64,000 nt of DNA, taken from positions 1 through 64,000 of the forward strand of contig NZ_NIRS01000005.1 in the NCBI RefSeq assembly GCF_002934665.1, read 5' to 3'. This document shows, piece by piece, positions 53,373-63,640 of the stretch (position 1 is the stretch's first letter; each line of letters begins with the position of its first letter). The DNA comes from Pseudomonas laurylsulfatiphila (GTDB taxonomy: Bacteria > Pseudomonadota > Gammaproteobacteria > Pseudomonadales > Pseudomonadaceae). The notes below the pieces were generated by a model, which had not been told where the DNA came from, did not search any database, and saw nothing but the letters and a program-made list of their open reading frames with translations. Both the position numbers and the translations under genes were made by a program.

Positions 53373-53588
53373 ATGCCAGCCGTCAAAGTAAAAGAGAACG
53401 AACCCTTCGACGTAGCTCTGCGTCGTTTCAAGCGCTCCTGCGAAAAAGCCGGTGTACTGGCTGAAGTTCGTAGCCGCGAATTTTACGAGAAGCCAACTTC
53501 TGAGCGTAAGCGCAAAGCAGCTGCTGCTGTTAAGCGTCACGCCAAGAAAGTTCAGCGCGAACAGCGCCGCGCCGTTCGTCTGTACTAA
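53373..53588 (+). CDS. rpsU: 30S ribosomal protein S21
   Basis: 71-residue basic ribosomal protein needed for translation initiation ([20 protein letters not shown], then a lysine/arginine-rich C terminus). It opens the macromolecular synthesis operon; a stable hairpin and 480 bp separate it from dnaG. The GAAGG ribosome site lies about nine bases before the ATG. Confidence 0.98.
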
Positions 53589-53617
53589 TACACAGACGAC
53601 CGTAGCAAGCTTCTGCC

Positions 53618-53640
53618 AAGCCCGGCCCTCAGCCGGGCTT
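53618..53640 (+). terminator. Hairpin between rpsU and dnaG
   Basis: AAGCCCGGC and GCCGGGCTT make a perfect 9-bp stem with a five-base loop, 30 bp past the rpsU stop and without a T tract. Two smaller stems lie at 53723-53738 and 53760-53773. In E. coli this position has a partial terminator and RNA processing that set low dnaG output; the rest of the 53589-54068 gap shows no gene. Confidence 0.65.
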
Positions 53641-54068
53641 ATGGCATTTGCGTAAAACGCTTGATGCTTCACTGTCGAAGCCGCAGACGCGACCGAGACA
53701 AATCTGCTTTTCCGCGTCAGACCTGGCTCTTTTGCCAGCGGTGCACGTCTTTTCTGACGAGCCTTTCAAGGCTACTGACGAGCACACCCACTGATTCCTC
53801 TCACGACGATCAGCCCAAGGCGCCTGCTTGCGTGCCGAATGATGAGCTATCCGAGGCCTGTGTTTGGCCGCAGCGGATTCAGCGCAACACATTCAAACAG
53901 TCGAATACTGATTGGCATTAACGTCAGTGGATTTTCGGCAGATACACTTCCCGACAGCGATTACGCAGACGACACTGGTCGAGCCGCACACTTTGCGCGC
54001 CTCAATCAATGCCCGCGTTCGGTCGCCGTACGTTTCGGGCTCCTTTCAGCGCAGATGACGAGAACGCC

Positions 54069-56036
54069 ATGGCCGGGCTAATTCCCCAGAGCTTCATTGA
54101 CGACCTTCTGAACCGCACCGACATCGTCGATGTGGTCAGCTCGCGCCTGCAATTGAAAAAGGCCGGCAAGAACCACACCGCCTGCTGCCCGTTCCACAAG
54201 GAAAAGACGCCCTCGTTCAGCGTCAGTCCCGACAAGCAGTTCTATTACTGCTTCGGCTGCGGCGCTGGCGGCAACGCCCTCGGCTTCATCATGGACCACG
54301 ACAACCTGGATTTCGTCCAGGCGGTCGAAGAACTGGCCAAAGCCGCCGGCATGGAAATCCCCCGCGAAGAAAGCGGGCGGCCGCACAAGCCGCGGCAGCC
54401 GACCGATTCGCCGCTGTATCCGCTGCTCAGCGCCGCCGCCGACTTTTATCGCCAGGCCTTGAAAAGCCATCCATCGCGCAAAGCCGCCGTGGACTACCTG
54501 AAAGGTCGCGGGCTGACCGGCGAAATCGCCCGGGACTTCGGCCTGGGCTTTGCGCCGCCTGGCTGGGACAACCTGTTCAAGCACTTGAGCAGCGATACCC
54601 TGCAACAAAAAGCCATGATCGATGCCGGCCTGCTGATCGAAAACGCCGAAAGCGGCAAACGTTACGACCGCTTCCGCGACCGAGTGATGTTCCCAATCCG
54701 CGACAGCCGCGGGCGTGTCATCGCCTTTGGCGGCCGGGTATTGGGCGACGACAAGCCGAAGTACCTGAACTCCCCGGAAACCCCGGTATTCCACAAGGGC
54801 CAGGAACTCTACGGCCTGTACGAAGCGCGCAAGACCAACCGCAACCTCGACGAGATCATCGTCGTCGAAGGTTACATGGACGTCATTGCCCTGGCTCAGC
54901 AAGGCCTGCGCAATGCCGTCGCGACCCTGGGTACCGCCACCAGCGAAGAGCACCTCAAGCGACTGTTTCGCGTCGTGCCCAGCGTGCTGTTCTGCTTCGA
55001 CGGCGATCAGGCCGGTCGCAACGCGGCCTGGCGGGCACTGGAGGCAACACTTTCGAGCCTGCAGGACGGTCGTCGTGCACGTTTTCTGTTCCTGCCCGAG
55101 GGTGAGGATCCGGACACCCTGGTCCGCTCCGAAGGCACGGACGCCTTCCGCGCACGGATCAACCAACATGCACAGCCCCTGGCCGATTACTTCTTCCAGC
55201 AATTGACGGAGGAAGCCGACCCGCGCTCGCTCGAGGGCAAGGCCCACATGGCCACCCTCGCCGCACCGCTGATCGACAAAGTTCCGGGCGCCAACCTGCG
55301 CACCCTGATGCGTCAGCGCCTGAGCGAAATCACCGGCCTGAGCGGCGAAGCGGTGAGCCAGCTGGCACAAAGCGCCCCGCAGGAAGCACCGCCGGCCTAT
55401 GACCCCGGCATCGATTACGACGCGATGCCCGATTACAGCGACTATCATCAGCCGCAGGCACAGGACATGTATGTGCCGCAGCAGGAATGGACGCCAAAGA
55501 AGCCCGGTGCAGGAGGCAAGAAATGGGACAAGAAGCCGTGGGACAAGAATGGCAAACGGGGCGGTGATCGCGATCAACCCCGTGCGCCACGAGTGCCCGC
55601 CGCCGTAGAACCGCCGACCCTCGCCGCCTTGCGCACGCTGCTGCATCACCCGCAACTGGCCGAGAAAGTCGAGGATGCCGGGCACTTCGCCGCCGAGGAT
55701 CACACCAACACACAATTGCTGGTGGCGCTGCTCGAGGCCGTGCAGAAGAATCCCAAGCTAAACTCAATTCAGCTGATTGCCCGCTGGCACGGCACAGAGC
55801 AGGGCCGCTTGCTCAAGGCCCTGGCGGAAAAGGAATGGCTGATTGATGGAGACAACCTTGAACAACAGTTTTTCGACACCATTACTAGCTTGTCAGCCCG
55901 TCAACGCGAGCGAAACCTGGAACAACTTCTTCGAAAAGCACGTCAAAGTGAATTGAGCACCGAAGAGAAAAACCAACTGCGCGACCTTTTAAGTCGCAAT
56001 GTTTCCGCATCAAACCCGACCTCAACTGGCGCGTGA
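54069..56036 (+). CDS. dnaG: DNA primase
   Basis: Makes RNA primers at the fork. The 655-residue protein has the CHC2 zinc site (C40, H43, C61, C64 in CCPFH and YYCFGCG), a TOPRIM core (VVEGYMDVIAL, FDGDQAGRNAAW) and a C-terminal DnaB-binding region (about 510-650). The linker near 440-515 is rich in Q, P, K and D. Start ATG 54069 (MAGLIPQSF); the frame from 54009 adds 20 unsupported residues. Confidence 0.97.
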   Translation: MAGLIPQSFIDDLLNRTDIVDVVSSRLQLKKAGKNHTACCPFHKEKTPSFSVSPDKQFYYCFGCGAGGNALGFIMDHDNLDFVQAVEELAKAAGMEIPREESGRPHKPRQPTDSPLYPLLSAAADFYRQALKSHPSRKAAVDYLKGRGLTGEIARDFGLGFAPPGWDNLFKHLSSDTLQQKAMIDAGLLIENAESGKRYDRFRDRVMFPIRDSRGRVIAFGGRVLGDDKPKYLNSPETPVFHKGQELYGLYEARKTNRNLDEIIVVEGYMDVIALAQQGLRNAVATLGTATSEEHLKRLFRVVPSVLFCFDGDQAGRNAAWRALEATLSSLQDGRRARFLFLPEGEDPDTLVRSEGTDAFRARINQHAQPLADYFFQQLTEEADPRSLEGKAHMATLAAPLIDKVPGANLRTLMRQRLSEITGLSGEAVSQLAQSAPQEAPPAYDPGIDYDAMPDYSDYHQPQAQDMYVPQQEWTPKKPGAGGKKWDKKPWDKNGKRGGDRDQPRAPRVPAAVEPPTLAALRTLLHHPQLAEKVEDAGHFAAEDHTNTQLLVALLEAVQKNPKLNSIQLIARWHGTEQGRLLKALAEKEWLIDGDNLEQQFFDTITSLSARQRERNLEQLLRKARQSELSTEEKNQLRDLLSRNVSASNPTSTGA

Positions 56037-56050
56037 GGTCATAGCTCAGG

Positions 56051-56056
56051 TATAAT
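56051..56056 (+). promoter_or_regulatory. Candidate -10 box of an rpoD promoter
   Basis: A perfect TATAAT, preceded by CTCAGG, lies 47 bp upstream of the rpoD start in the dnaG-rpoD gap. There is no good -35 at 17 bp. An internal promoter for rpoD would match the known need for extra sigma factor. Confidence 0.45.
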
Positions 56057-56103
56057 CCTCGGCTTGTTTTTTGCCCGCCAAGACCTTCAGTGGATAGGGT
56101 GTT

Positions 56104-57951
<1,848 letters not shown>

Positions 57952-57953
57952 TC

Positions 57954-57985
57954 ACAAAACCCCCGGCCCAGGCCGGGGGTTTTGT
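57954..57985 (+). terminator. Terminator of the rpsU-dnaG-rpoD operon
   Basis: ACAAAACCCCCGGCC and GGCCGGGGGTTTTGT form a 15-bp stem with a two-base loop, followed by a T-rich run, three bases past the rpoD stop. Confidence 0.96.
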
Positions 57986-58074
57986 TTTATGGCAGATTAA
58001 TATCTCCACACCTCCCCTCCGCCCTGTAGCCCGTCTACACTCGAAACATTCCCCAGAGCCATAACGAGACCGTT

Positions 58075-61000
58075 ATGCCCAGACTGCCGACCGTGCTTTT
58101 TTTGCTGTCGCTCATGACCTGGACCGCAACGGCTGGCGCGCTGACTCTAACTGAGGATGAACGTAGCTGGCTGGCGGCTCACCCGGACTTGCGCCTGGGT
58201 GTCGATGCATCGTGGCCGCCCTTCGAGTTTCGCGACGATGAGGGCCGCTACCAGGGCCTTGCCGCGGATTACATCGAGGTTATTCGCCAAAGGCTGAAAA
58301 CCCGGCTCACGCCCATCGAGCCGGTGAGCTGGACCGCCGTCCTGGAACAAGCCAAAAAGAGCAAAATCGACCTGCTGCCGGGCATCATGTCGACCCCTGA
58401 ACGCCAGAAATACCTGTCGTTCACCCGCCCCTATCTGGATTTTCCGATCGTCATCCTGGCCCATGTCAGGGGCGCCCAGCCACACAACCTGCAAGACCTG
58501 TATGGCCTGAAAATCGCCGTGGTGGAAAACTACGCCCCCCACGAACTGCTGCGCACCCACAATCCCGACCTGAACCTGGTGGCGATGCCCAATGTCAGTT
58601 CGACGTTACAGGCGCTGGCCACCGGAGCAGTGGATGCGGTGGTGGGCGATCTGGCGTCCAGCGTCTGGAGCCTGCGTCAGCTCAAGCTCGACGGGTTGTA
58701 TGTCAGCGGTGAAACCCCCTATCGCTATCAACTGGCCATGGCAGTACCCCGCGACAACGCAATCCTCGTCGGCATTCTCGACAAAGTCCTGGCGGACATG
58801 AGCCCCGCCGAAATCAGCGCCATTCAGGAGCATTGGGTCGGCAACGTCATTGATCATCGAACTTTCTGGAATGACCTGCTGGTGTATGGCCTGCCCGGGT
58901 TGCTGCTGCTGACCCTGGTGCTGGCGGCGGTTATCCGCATCAACCGCCGCTTGAGTTCGGAAATCGCCCGCCGGGTCGATCTTGAACAGGAACTGCGCAG
59001 CAGCGAGTACCACTATCGCGGCCTGGTAGAGAGCCTGTCGGCCATCGCCTGGGAGGCAAGGGTCACCGACTACACCTACAGCTATGTGTCGCCCCACGCC
59101 GAAGATCTTCTTGGCTATCCCCTCTCCCATTGGCTGATTCCGGGCTTCTGGCGCAACATCATTCACCCCGCCGACCTGATTCGTGCCCAGACTTTCTGCG
59201 ATCACGAAGTGCTGGCCGGACGCGATCACCGCCTCGATTACCGGGTGATTACCGCCGACGGGCGCTGCCTGTGGGTGCGCGACATCGTCAGCCTGATCGA
59301 GCATGGGCATGAGCCGGTGATGCGCGGGTTGATGATCGACATCACCGACGCCAAGCGCACCGAAGAAGCGCTGCGCCTGTCGGAACAGAAATTCGCTTCC
59401 GTGTTCCAGCAATGCCCTGACATTCTGGTGATCGCCCGCCTGAGCGACGGTTGCCTGCTGGAGGTCAACGAAGCGTTCGAAGAACAGATCGGCCTCAAGG
59501 CCGAGGACGTCATTGGACTGACCGCCACCGACCTGAACATCTGGGGGATTCCCGGCGTTGGTCCGGGTCTGTTGCAACGCTTGCAGGCCGGCAGCATCCG
59601 CAACCTGGAAATGCCCTTTCGTCGCAGCAACGGCCAGGTGTTCACCGGGCTGATCTCCGCCGAACCGTTCGACCTCGACATGACACCGGCGCTGGTGGTC
59701 GTGGTGCGGGACATCACCCAGCTCAAGGAAACCCAGCAACAACTGCAAACATCCGAAGAGAAGTTCGCCAAGGCTTTCCATGCGTCCCCCGACGGCCTGC
59801 TGCTGTCGCGGCAAAGCGACGGCTTGCTGATGGAGGTCAACGAGGGTTTCAGTCGCATCACCGGATTCAACAGCGCCATGTCGGTGGATCGCTCGGTGCT
59901 GGACCTGGGGATCTGGGTCAATCTCAATGAACGCAAACAAATGCTCGACCTGCTGCATCGGGACGGTTTTGTCCGCGACTTCAGTTGCCATATCCGCCGC
60001 AGCGACGGGCAGATCCGCCTCTGTGAAGTGTCCAGCCGTCCGCTGCCGATCGGCGATGACGACTGCATGCTGACCATCGCCCGGGACATCACCGAGCGGC
60101 ACCTGATGCAGGAAAAACTGCAACAAGCCGCGACCGTGTTCGAAAGCACCGCCGAAGGCGTTCTGATCACCGATACCCAACAGCACATCAGTGCGGTCAA
60201 CCGTGCCTTCACCGAAATCACCGGTTACAGCGAAAGCGAAGCGCTGGGCCACACGCCACGGCTGCTCGCTTCGGGCTTGCATGACAGCGCGTTCTACGCG
60301 GCCATGTGGCATCAATTGACTGCCGAAGGTCATTGGCAGGGCGAGATTTCCAATCGGCGCAAAAATGGCGAGCTGTACCCGAGCTGGCTGACCATCAGCG
60401 CCGTGCGCAACCGTGACAAGTTCATCACCCACTTTGTCGCGGTATTCGCCGACATCTCCAGCCTCAAGCATGCCCAGGCCAAGCTCGACTACCAGGCGCA
60501 CCACGACCCGCTGACCGGCCTGCCGAACCGCACGCTGTTCGAAAACCGCTTGCTGATGGCACTCAACAACCAGCAGGAGAACGGCGGCCAGGGCGCCGTG
60601 CTGTTCCTTGACCTTGACCGCTTCAAGCACATCAACGACAGCCTCGGCCACCCGGTGGGCGACCTGCTGCTCAAGGGCATTGCCGTACGTCTCAAGGAGC
60701 AGTTGCGGGACATCGATACCGTGGCACGCCTGGGTGGTGACGAGTTCATTATCCTGCTGCCGGGCCTGCAACAATCCAGTGATGCCGACAACATCGCCAC
60801 CAAATTGCTCAATTGTTTCGCCGCGCCGTTCCAGGCCGGCGAACACGAGTTTTTCATCAGCTCCAGCATCGGCACCAGCCTCTATCCCAAGGATGGCTGC
60901 GATGTTGCCACGCTGATCAAGAACGCCGACGCGGCGATGTACCGCTCCAAGGCCAAGGGCCGCAACCGCGTCGAAAGCTACACCCGCGACCTCACCGCCC

Positions 61001-61821
61001 AGGCCAGCGAACGCGTGGCGCTGGAACACGAACTGCGCCGCGCCATCGAGCGCAACGAATTGCACCTGTGCTACCAACCGAAAATCAGCCTCGACGACTA
61101 CAGCCTGGTCGGCGCCGAAGCCCTGATCCGCTGGCGCCACCCGACCTTTGGCGACGTGCCGCGGGAACACTTCATCCCGCTGGCTGAAGAAAACGGCATG
61201 ATCCTGCAAATCGGCGACTGGGTCCTGGAAACCGCCTGCCGGCAGATGGCCGAATGGCACCGGCTGTACGAAAGCCCCGGCCCGCTGTCGGTCAACCTTG
61301 CCGGCGCCCAATTGCGCCAGCCCAACCTGCTGGGCCGCATCGAACAGTTACTCAAGGACAACGGCCTCAACCCCGGATTCCTGCAACTGGAAATTACCGA
61401 AAACTTCATCATGAGCCAGGCCGAAGAAGCGCTGGCGGTGCTGCATCAACTCAAACATCTGGGCGTGCAACTGGCCATCGATGACTTCGGCACCGGCTAC
61501 TCGTCCCTGAGCTACCTCAAGCGCCTGCCGCTGGACATCCTCAAGATCGACCAGTCCTTCGTCCGCGGCCTGCCGGACGACCCCCACGATGCGGCGATCG
61601 TACGCGCCATCATCGCCCTCGGGCGCAGCATGCAATTCACCGTGATTGCCGAAGGCGTCGAGACCCAGGCGCAACAGCAATTCCTCGCCGCCGAGGGCTG
61701 CGAACAGATCCAGGGCTACATCGTCAGCCTGCCCTTGCCCCCCGACGAATTCGCCGCGACGTTTCTTCGTACAACCGTAATGGCTTTTTCGGATAGCACA
61801 GCCGCGAAACCGTCGCTATAA
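58075..61821 (+). CDS. rmcA: Membrane c-di-GMP phosphodiesterase/cyclase with periplasmic solute-binding and PAS domains
   Basis: 1248-residue sensor matching RmcA (PA0575, beside rpoD). Order: signal peptide (1-22), SBP_bac_3 periplasmic domain to about 255, a transmembrane helix near 270-287, four PAS regions (about 305-800), GGDEF at 887-891, EAL at 1015-1017. The I-site RxxD (RDID) precedes GGDEF, and EITEN, DDFGTGYSSL, ILKID and AEGVETQ are present in the EAL part, so both domains look intact. RmcA senses redox or arginine-type cues and lowers c-di-GMP in P. aeruginosa. Its stop codon overlaps the -10 box of the tRNA gene. Confidence 0.93.
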   Translation: MPRLPTVLFLLSLMTWTATAGALTLTEDERSWLAAHPDLRLGVDASWPPFEFRDDEGRYQGLAADYIEVIRQRLKTRLTPIEPVSWTAVLEQAKKSKIDLLPGIMSTPERQKYLSFTRPYLDFPIVILAHVRGAQPHNLQDLYGLKIAVVENYAPHELLRTHNPDLNLVAMPNVSSTLQALATGAVDAVVGDLASSVWSLRQLKLDGLYVSGETPYRYQLAMAVPRDNAILVGILDKVLADMSPAEISAIQEHWVGNVIDHRTFWNDLLVYGLPGLLLLTLVLAAVIRINRRLSSEIARRVDLEQELRSSEYHYRGLVESLSAIAWEARVTDYTYSYVSPHAEDLLGYPLSHWLIPGFWRNIIHPADLIRAQTFCDHEVLAGRDHRLDYRVITADGRCLWVRDIVSLIEHGHEPVMRGLMIDITDAKRTEEALRLSEQKFASVFQQCPDILVIARLSDGCLLEVNEAFEEQIGLKAEDVIGLTATDLNIWGIPGVGPGLLQRLQAGSIRNLEMPFRRSNGQVFTGLISAEPFDLDMTPALVVVVRDITQLKETQQQLQTSEEKFAKAFHASPDGLLLSRQSDGLLMEVNEGFSRITGFNSAMSVDRSVLDLGIWVNLNERKQMLDLLHRDGFVRDFSCHIRRSDGQIRLCEVSSRPLPIGDDDCMLTIARDITERHLMQEKLQQAATVFESTAEGVLITDTQQHISAVNRAFTEITGYSESEALGHTPRLLASGLHDSAFYAAMWHQLTAEGHWQGEISNRRKNGELYPSWLTISAVRNRDKFITHFVAVFADISSLKHAQAKLDYQAHHDPLTGLPNRTLFENRLLMALNNQQENGGQGAVLFLDLDRFKHINDSLGHPVGDLLLKGIAVRLKEQLRDIDTVARLGGDEFIILLPGLQQSSDADNIATKLLNCFAAPFQAGEHEFFISSSIGTSLYPKDGCDVATLIKNADAAMYRSKAKGRNRVESYTRDLTAQASERVALEHELRRAIERNELHLCYQPKISLDDYSLVGAEALIRWRHPTFGDVPREHFIPLAEENGMILQIGDWVLETACRQMAEWHRLYESPGPLSVNLAGAQLRQPNLLGRIEQLLKDNGLNPGFLQLEITENFIMSQAEEALAVLHQLKHLGVQLAIDDFGTGYSSLSYLKRLPLDILKIDQSFVRGLPDDPHDAAIVRAIIALGRSMQFTVIAEGVETQAQQQFLAAEGCEQIQGYIVSLPLPPDEFAATFLRTTVMAFSDSTAAKPSL

Positions 61822-61822
61822 T
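61817..61822 (+). promoter_or_regulatory. -10 box of the tRNA gene
   Basis: A perfect TATAAT overlaps the rmcA stop codon (TAA at 61819-61821) and is followed by a GC-rich discriminator (CCGCGACC) 15 bp before the tRNA. The -35 region is weak. Confidence 0.55.
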
Positions 61823-61836
61823 CCGCGACCTACTGA

Positions 61837-61913
61837 GGGCCTATAGCTCAGTTGGTTAGAGCAGAGGACTCATAATCCTTTGGTCCACGGTTCAAGTCCG
61901 TGTGGGCCCACCA
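61837..61913 (+). tRNA. tRNA-Ile2 (CAU anticodon, lysidine-modified), possibly tRNA-Met
   Basis: 77-nt cloverleaf: acceptor GGGCCTA with TGGGCCC (one T-G pair), D arm GCTCAGTTGGTTAGAGC, anticodon loop CTCATAA with CAT at 61871-61873, T arm CACGG-TTCAAGT-CCGTG, and encoded CCA. The CAGnnGACTCATAATCnnTTGGTC anticodon arm matches E. coli tRNA-Ile2 better than elongator tRNA-Met, so TilS would convert C34 to lysidine. This base comparison is from memory. Confidence 0.88.
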
Positions 61914-61919
61914 AACAAG

Positions 61920-61943
61920 AAAGCCGCGCATTGCGCGGCTTTT
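61920..61943. terminator. Terminator after the tRNA
   Basis: AAAGCCGCGC-ATT-GCGCGGCTTTT has a 10-bp stem and T run, seven bases past the CCA. It is symmetric and could also end the minus-strand toxin-antitoxin transcript. Confidence 0.9.
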
Positions 61944-61986
61944 GCGTGTCTGGCTGATCGGTTTTTGCAGAGGCGTTTTTATCGTC

Positions 61987-62298
61987 TCAATTGGCAAAGT
62001 TCTCGATCTTCACCTGGCCCTCGGGGAAAGTGGCGATGATTTCCAGCTCGCCACCCATGGCGCGGATGTAGTTGCGCAAAGTACTGATGTACATGTCCGT
62101 TCGCCGCTCCATCTTGGAGATCGCCGCCTGGTTGACATGCAGTGTCCTGGCCAGTGTGTCCTGACTCAACGCTTGCGCCTGGCGCAACTCGTGCAACGGC
62201 ATTTGAGCCCGTAGCTTCTGATGCAAGGCCTCGACACGCGCTTGAGACTCTGGAGAGCGACGTGCCACCAAATCAGCAAATTTTTTAGCCATTGTCAT
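61987..62298 (-). CDS. XRE-family antitoxin (HigA-like)
   Basis: 103-residue protein with a helix-turn-helix in its middle (ALSQDTLARTLHVNQAAISKMERR) and a C-terminal segment that should bind the toxin. In HigBA pairs it neutralises the toxin and represses its own promoter. The start may be the ATG at 62298 or at 62292. It overlaps the end of the toxin gene by 14 bp and sits downstream of it, the usual HigBA order. Confidence 0.86.
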   Translation of the reverse strand: MTMAKKFADLVARRSPESQARVEALHQKLRAQMPLHELRQAQALSQDTLARTLHVNQAAISKMERRTDMYISTLRNYIRAMGGELEIIATFPEGQVKIENFAN

Positions 62299-62650
62299 AG
62301 CCCTCTTTCATCAATGTTTCCAAGTGCTCGTCGTAGAGACGCTCGGCCAGTGGCACGTGTTCCGCATACCAACGCTCCTGGCCGGTTTTATCACCGCCAA
62401 TCAGCAGGATCGCGCTGCGCCGTGGATCAAACGCGTACAGCACACGGTACGGCCTGCCAGCATGCTGCCCCCTTAACTCACGGAGGTTGCCATGCCGTGA
62501 ACCCTTGATATCGCTGGTATATGGGAAACCCAAGTGTGGACCATCCTCGCCCAGCAACATCACCGTGGCCTGAACCGAGTCCTGCTCGGCCTCGTTCAGG
62601 CGATCCCACCAGGCCTCAAATTCATCCGTGTATTCGACGTCCCATTTCAT
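62285..62650 (-). CDS. RelE/HigB-family toxin (Gp49-like)
   Basis: 121-residue protein of the phage-derived Gp49-like/HigB group: WDVEYTDEFEAWWDRL at the N terminus and the core LRELRGQHAGRPYRVLYAFDPRR followed by ILLIGGDKTG. Such toxins cut mRNA on the ribosome. The promoter region holds two 10-bp direct repeats. Mobile neighbourhood: it directly follows a tRNA gene and its terminator. Confidence 0.88.
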   Translation of the reverse strand: MKWDVEYTDEFEAWWDRLNEAEQDSVQATVMLLGEDGPHLGFPYTSDIKGSRHGNLRELRGQHAGRPYRVLYAFDPRRSAILLIGGDKTGQERWYAEHVPLAERLYDEHLETLMKEGYDNG

Positions 62651-62663
62651 ACAAATATGCCAC

Positions 62664-62689
62664 CAAAGGAATATAACCTCAAAGGAATA
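62664..62689. promoter_or_regulatory. Direct repeats upstream of the toxin gene, candidate operator
   Basis: CAAAGGAATA occurs at 62664-62673 and again at 62680-62689, 16 bp apart start to start, just upstream of the toxin ATG at 62650. Position and spacing suit binding of an HTH antitoxin. Confidence 0.55.
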
Positions 62690-63000
62690 AATGTATGAGC
62701 TTCAGAGGTGCCCAACCACCCCGATTCCCCAGTCAATTGTTAACGACGGTTACTGGCCGGGGATTTGCCGTTTCGCCTATTGCTTCAGTGCCCTCATGAC
62801 AACGCGGGAACCAGGCGTTTGGCGCAACGACTCAAAGGATGCACCGGCCTGGAAAATCGCTCGTCGCGCCTGTCTTCGTTTACTGGGGGTGTCGAAATAT
62901 CGGATGACGCCTTAGGACCTTGTAGGCAAACTCCGAATCTTGCTGTTGGGCAATTTGCCGCCTTGTTGCGCTTTTCTTTGACGGGATAGTCTCCGGACGT

Positions 63001-63016
63001 CGCTGACCAATCAGCG
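63001..63016 (+). promoter_or_regulatory. Small hairpin upstream of the DUF3077 leader
   Basis: CGCTGA-CCAA-TCAGCG is a perfect 6-bp stem. Apart from this and the leader that follows, the 62690-63102 stretch holds no gene that I can support; the short ORFs there lack ribosome sites and family-like sequence. Confidence 0.4.
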
Positions 63017-63102
63017 ATCGGGCTTGGAAACCCGTCTAGTCAAGTCAAGCGCAACAGTCCCATCACGACTCCAGACGTTTTTACGCCTGCGATTCAGAGT
63101 TA

Positions 63103-63208
63103 TGGCAGCTGTGCGTGGGACGTCTTCGGACGTGCCGGTTTCCTTGGCTCCCGGTTTCCAACCTGCGCACAGCTGCCACCCATTCGCTTGGAAACGAACG
63201 AGGCAGCT
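63103..63208 (+). ncRNA. Structured RNA leader of the DUF3077 gene
   Basis: A 12-bp perfect closing stem GGCAGCTGTGCG (63104-63115) with CGCACAGCTGCC (63166-63177) encloses a UUCG hairpin (ACGTC-TTCG-GACGT, 63120-63133) and a short CCGG stem (63135-63138 with 63151-63154), giving a three-way junction. GGCAGCT recurs at 63202-63208 and could compete with the 5' arm for AGCTGCC, about nine bases before the ribosome site AAGGAG. That suggests an RNA switch. Confidence 0.65.
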
Positions 63209-63230
63209 CTTTAAGCCAAGGAGTTAAATC

Positions 63231-63539
63231 ATGACAAAAGCAAATCCATCTGATCATTCAGAACTGAAAACCATCGGCTTCACCCCCTTCATGTATCTCT
63301 CGGACCAACCACTGTTCCACGTCTGCCGCAACGTCCCCATCGCCGACGCTCTGGCCCAAGCCTCCGATCTGCTCTACCTCGCCAAGTCCCTGACCGTCGA
63401 TGCCGCCTACGCCCAAGACTCCGACCGCCACGCCTGGGCCGCGCACTACCTGACGACGATGAGCAAAGCGGTGATTGATGATGTGGTGAAGGTGCTGACG
63501 CGCAGACCTGCTCAAACGAGAGCGCAAGCAGATCAATAA
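63231..63539 (+). CDS. DUF3077 (DUF6124-like) small Pseudomonas protein
   Basis: 102-residue soluble, helix-rich protein. The family stretches are visible: TPFMYLSDQPLFHVCRNVPI and the helical ALAQASDLLYLAKSLTVDAA, followed by HAWAAHYLTTMSKAVIDDVVKVL. I recall the family as common and multi-copy in the P. fluorescens group, with no known role. The ribosome site AAGGAG is seven bases before the ATG. Its leader contains a structured RNA candidate. Confidence 0.88.
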   Translation: MTKANPSDHSELKTIGFTPFMYLSDQPLFHVCRNVPIADALAQASDLLYLAKSLTVDAAYAQDSDRHAWAAHYLTTMSKAVIDDVVKVLTRRPAQTRAQADQ

Positions 63540-63560
63540 AACAAACAGAGCCTGAAAATT

Positions 63561-63592
63561 CCCCAAAAGGGACCGAGCGTTCCCTTTTGGGG
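63561..63592. terminator. 12-bp perfect hairpin between the DUF3077 gene and the right-edge gene
   Basis: CCCCAAAAGGGA and TCCCTTTTGGGG enclose eight bases. Read on the minus strand the stem is followed by GAATTTTC, read on the plus strand by ACTGATAG, so it is best placed to end the minus-strand gene but may protect both messages. Confidence 0.6.
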
Positions 63593-63640
63593 ACTGATAG
63601 GACCGGACTCTTCAGTCCAAACACATCACGAAGGTATGGC

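Noticed and set aside
58606..61311. 901-codon minus-strand frame opposite rmcA
   Set aside because: Antisense shadow; rmcA domains are all readable on the plus strand.
62691..62989. Short plus-strand frames at 62691-62915 and 62765-62989
   Set aside because: Start codons lack ribosome sites and the translations show no recognisable domain.
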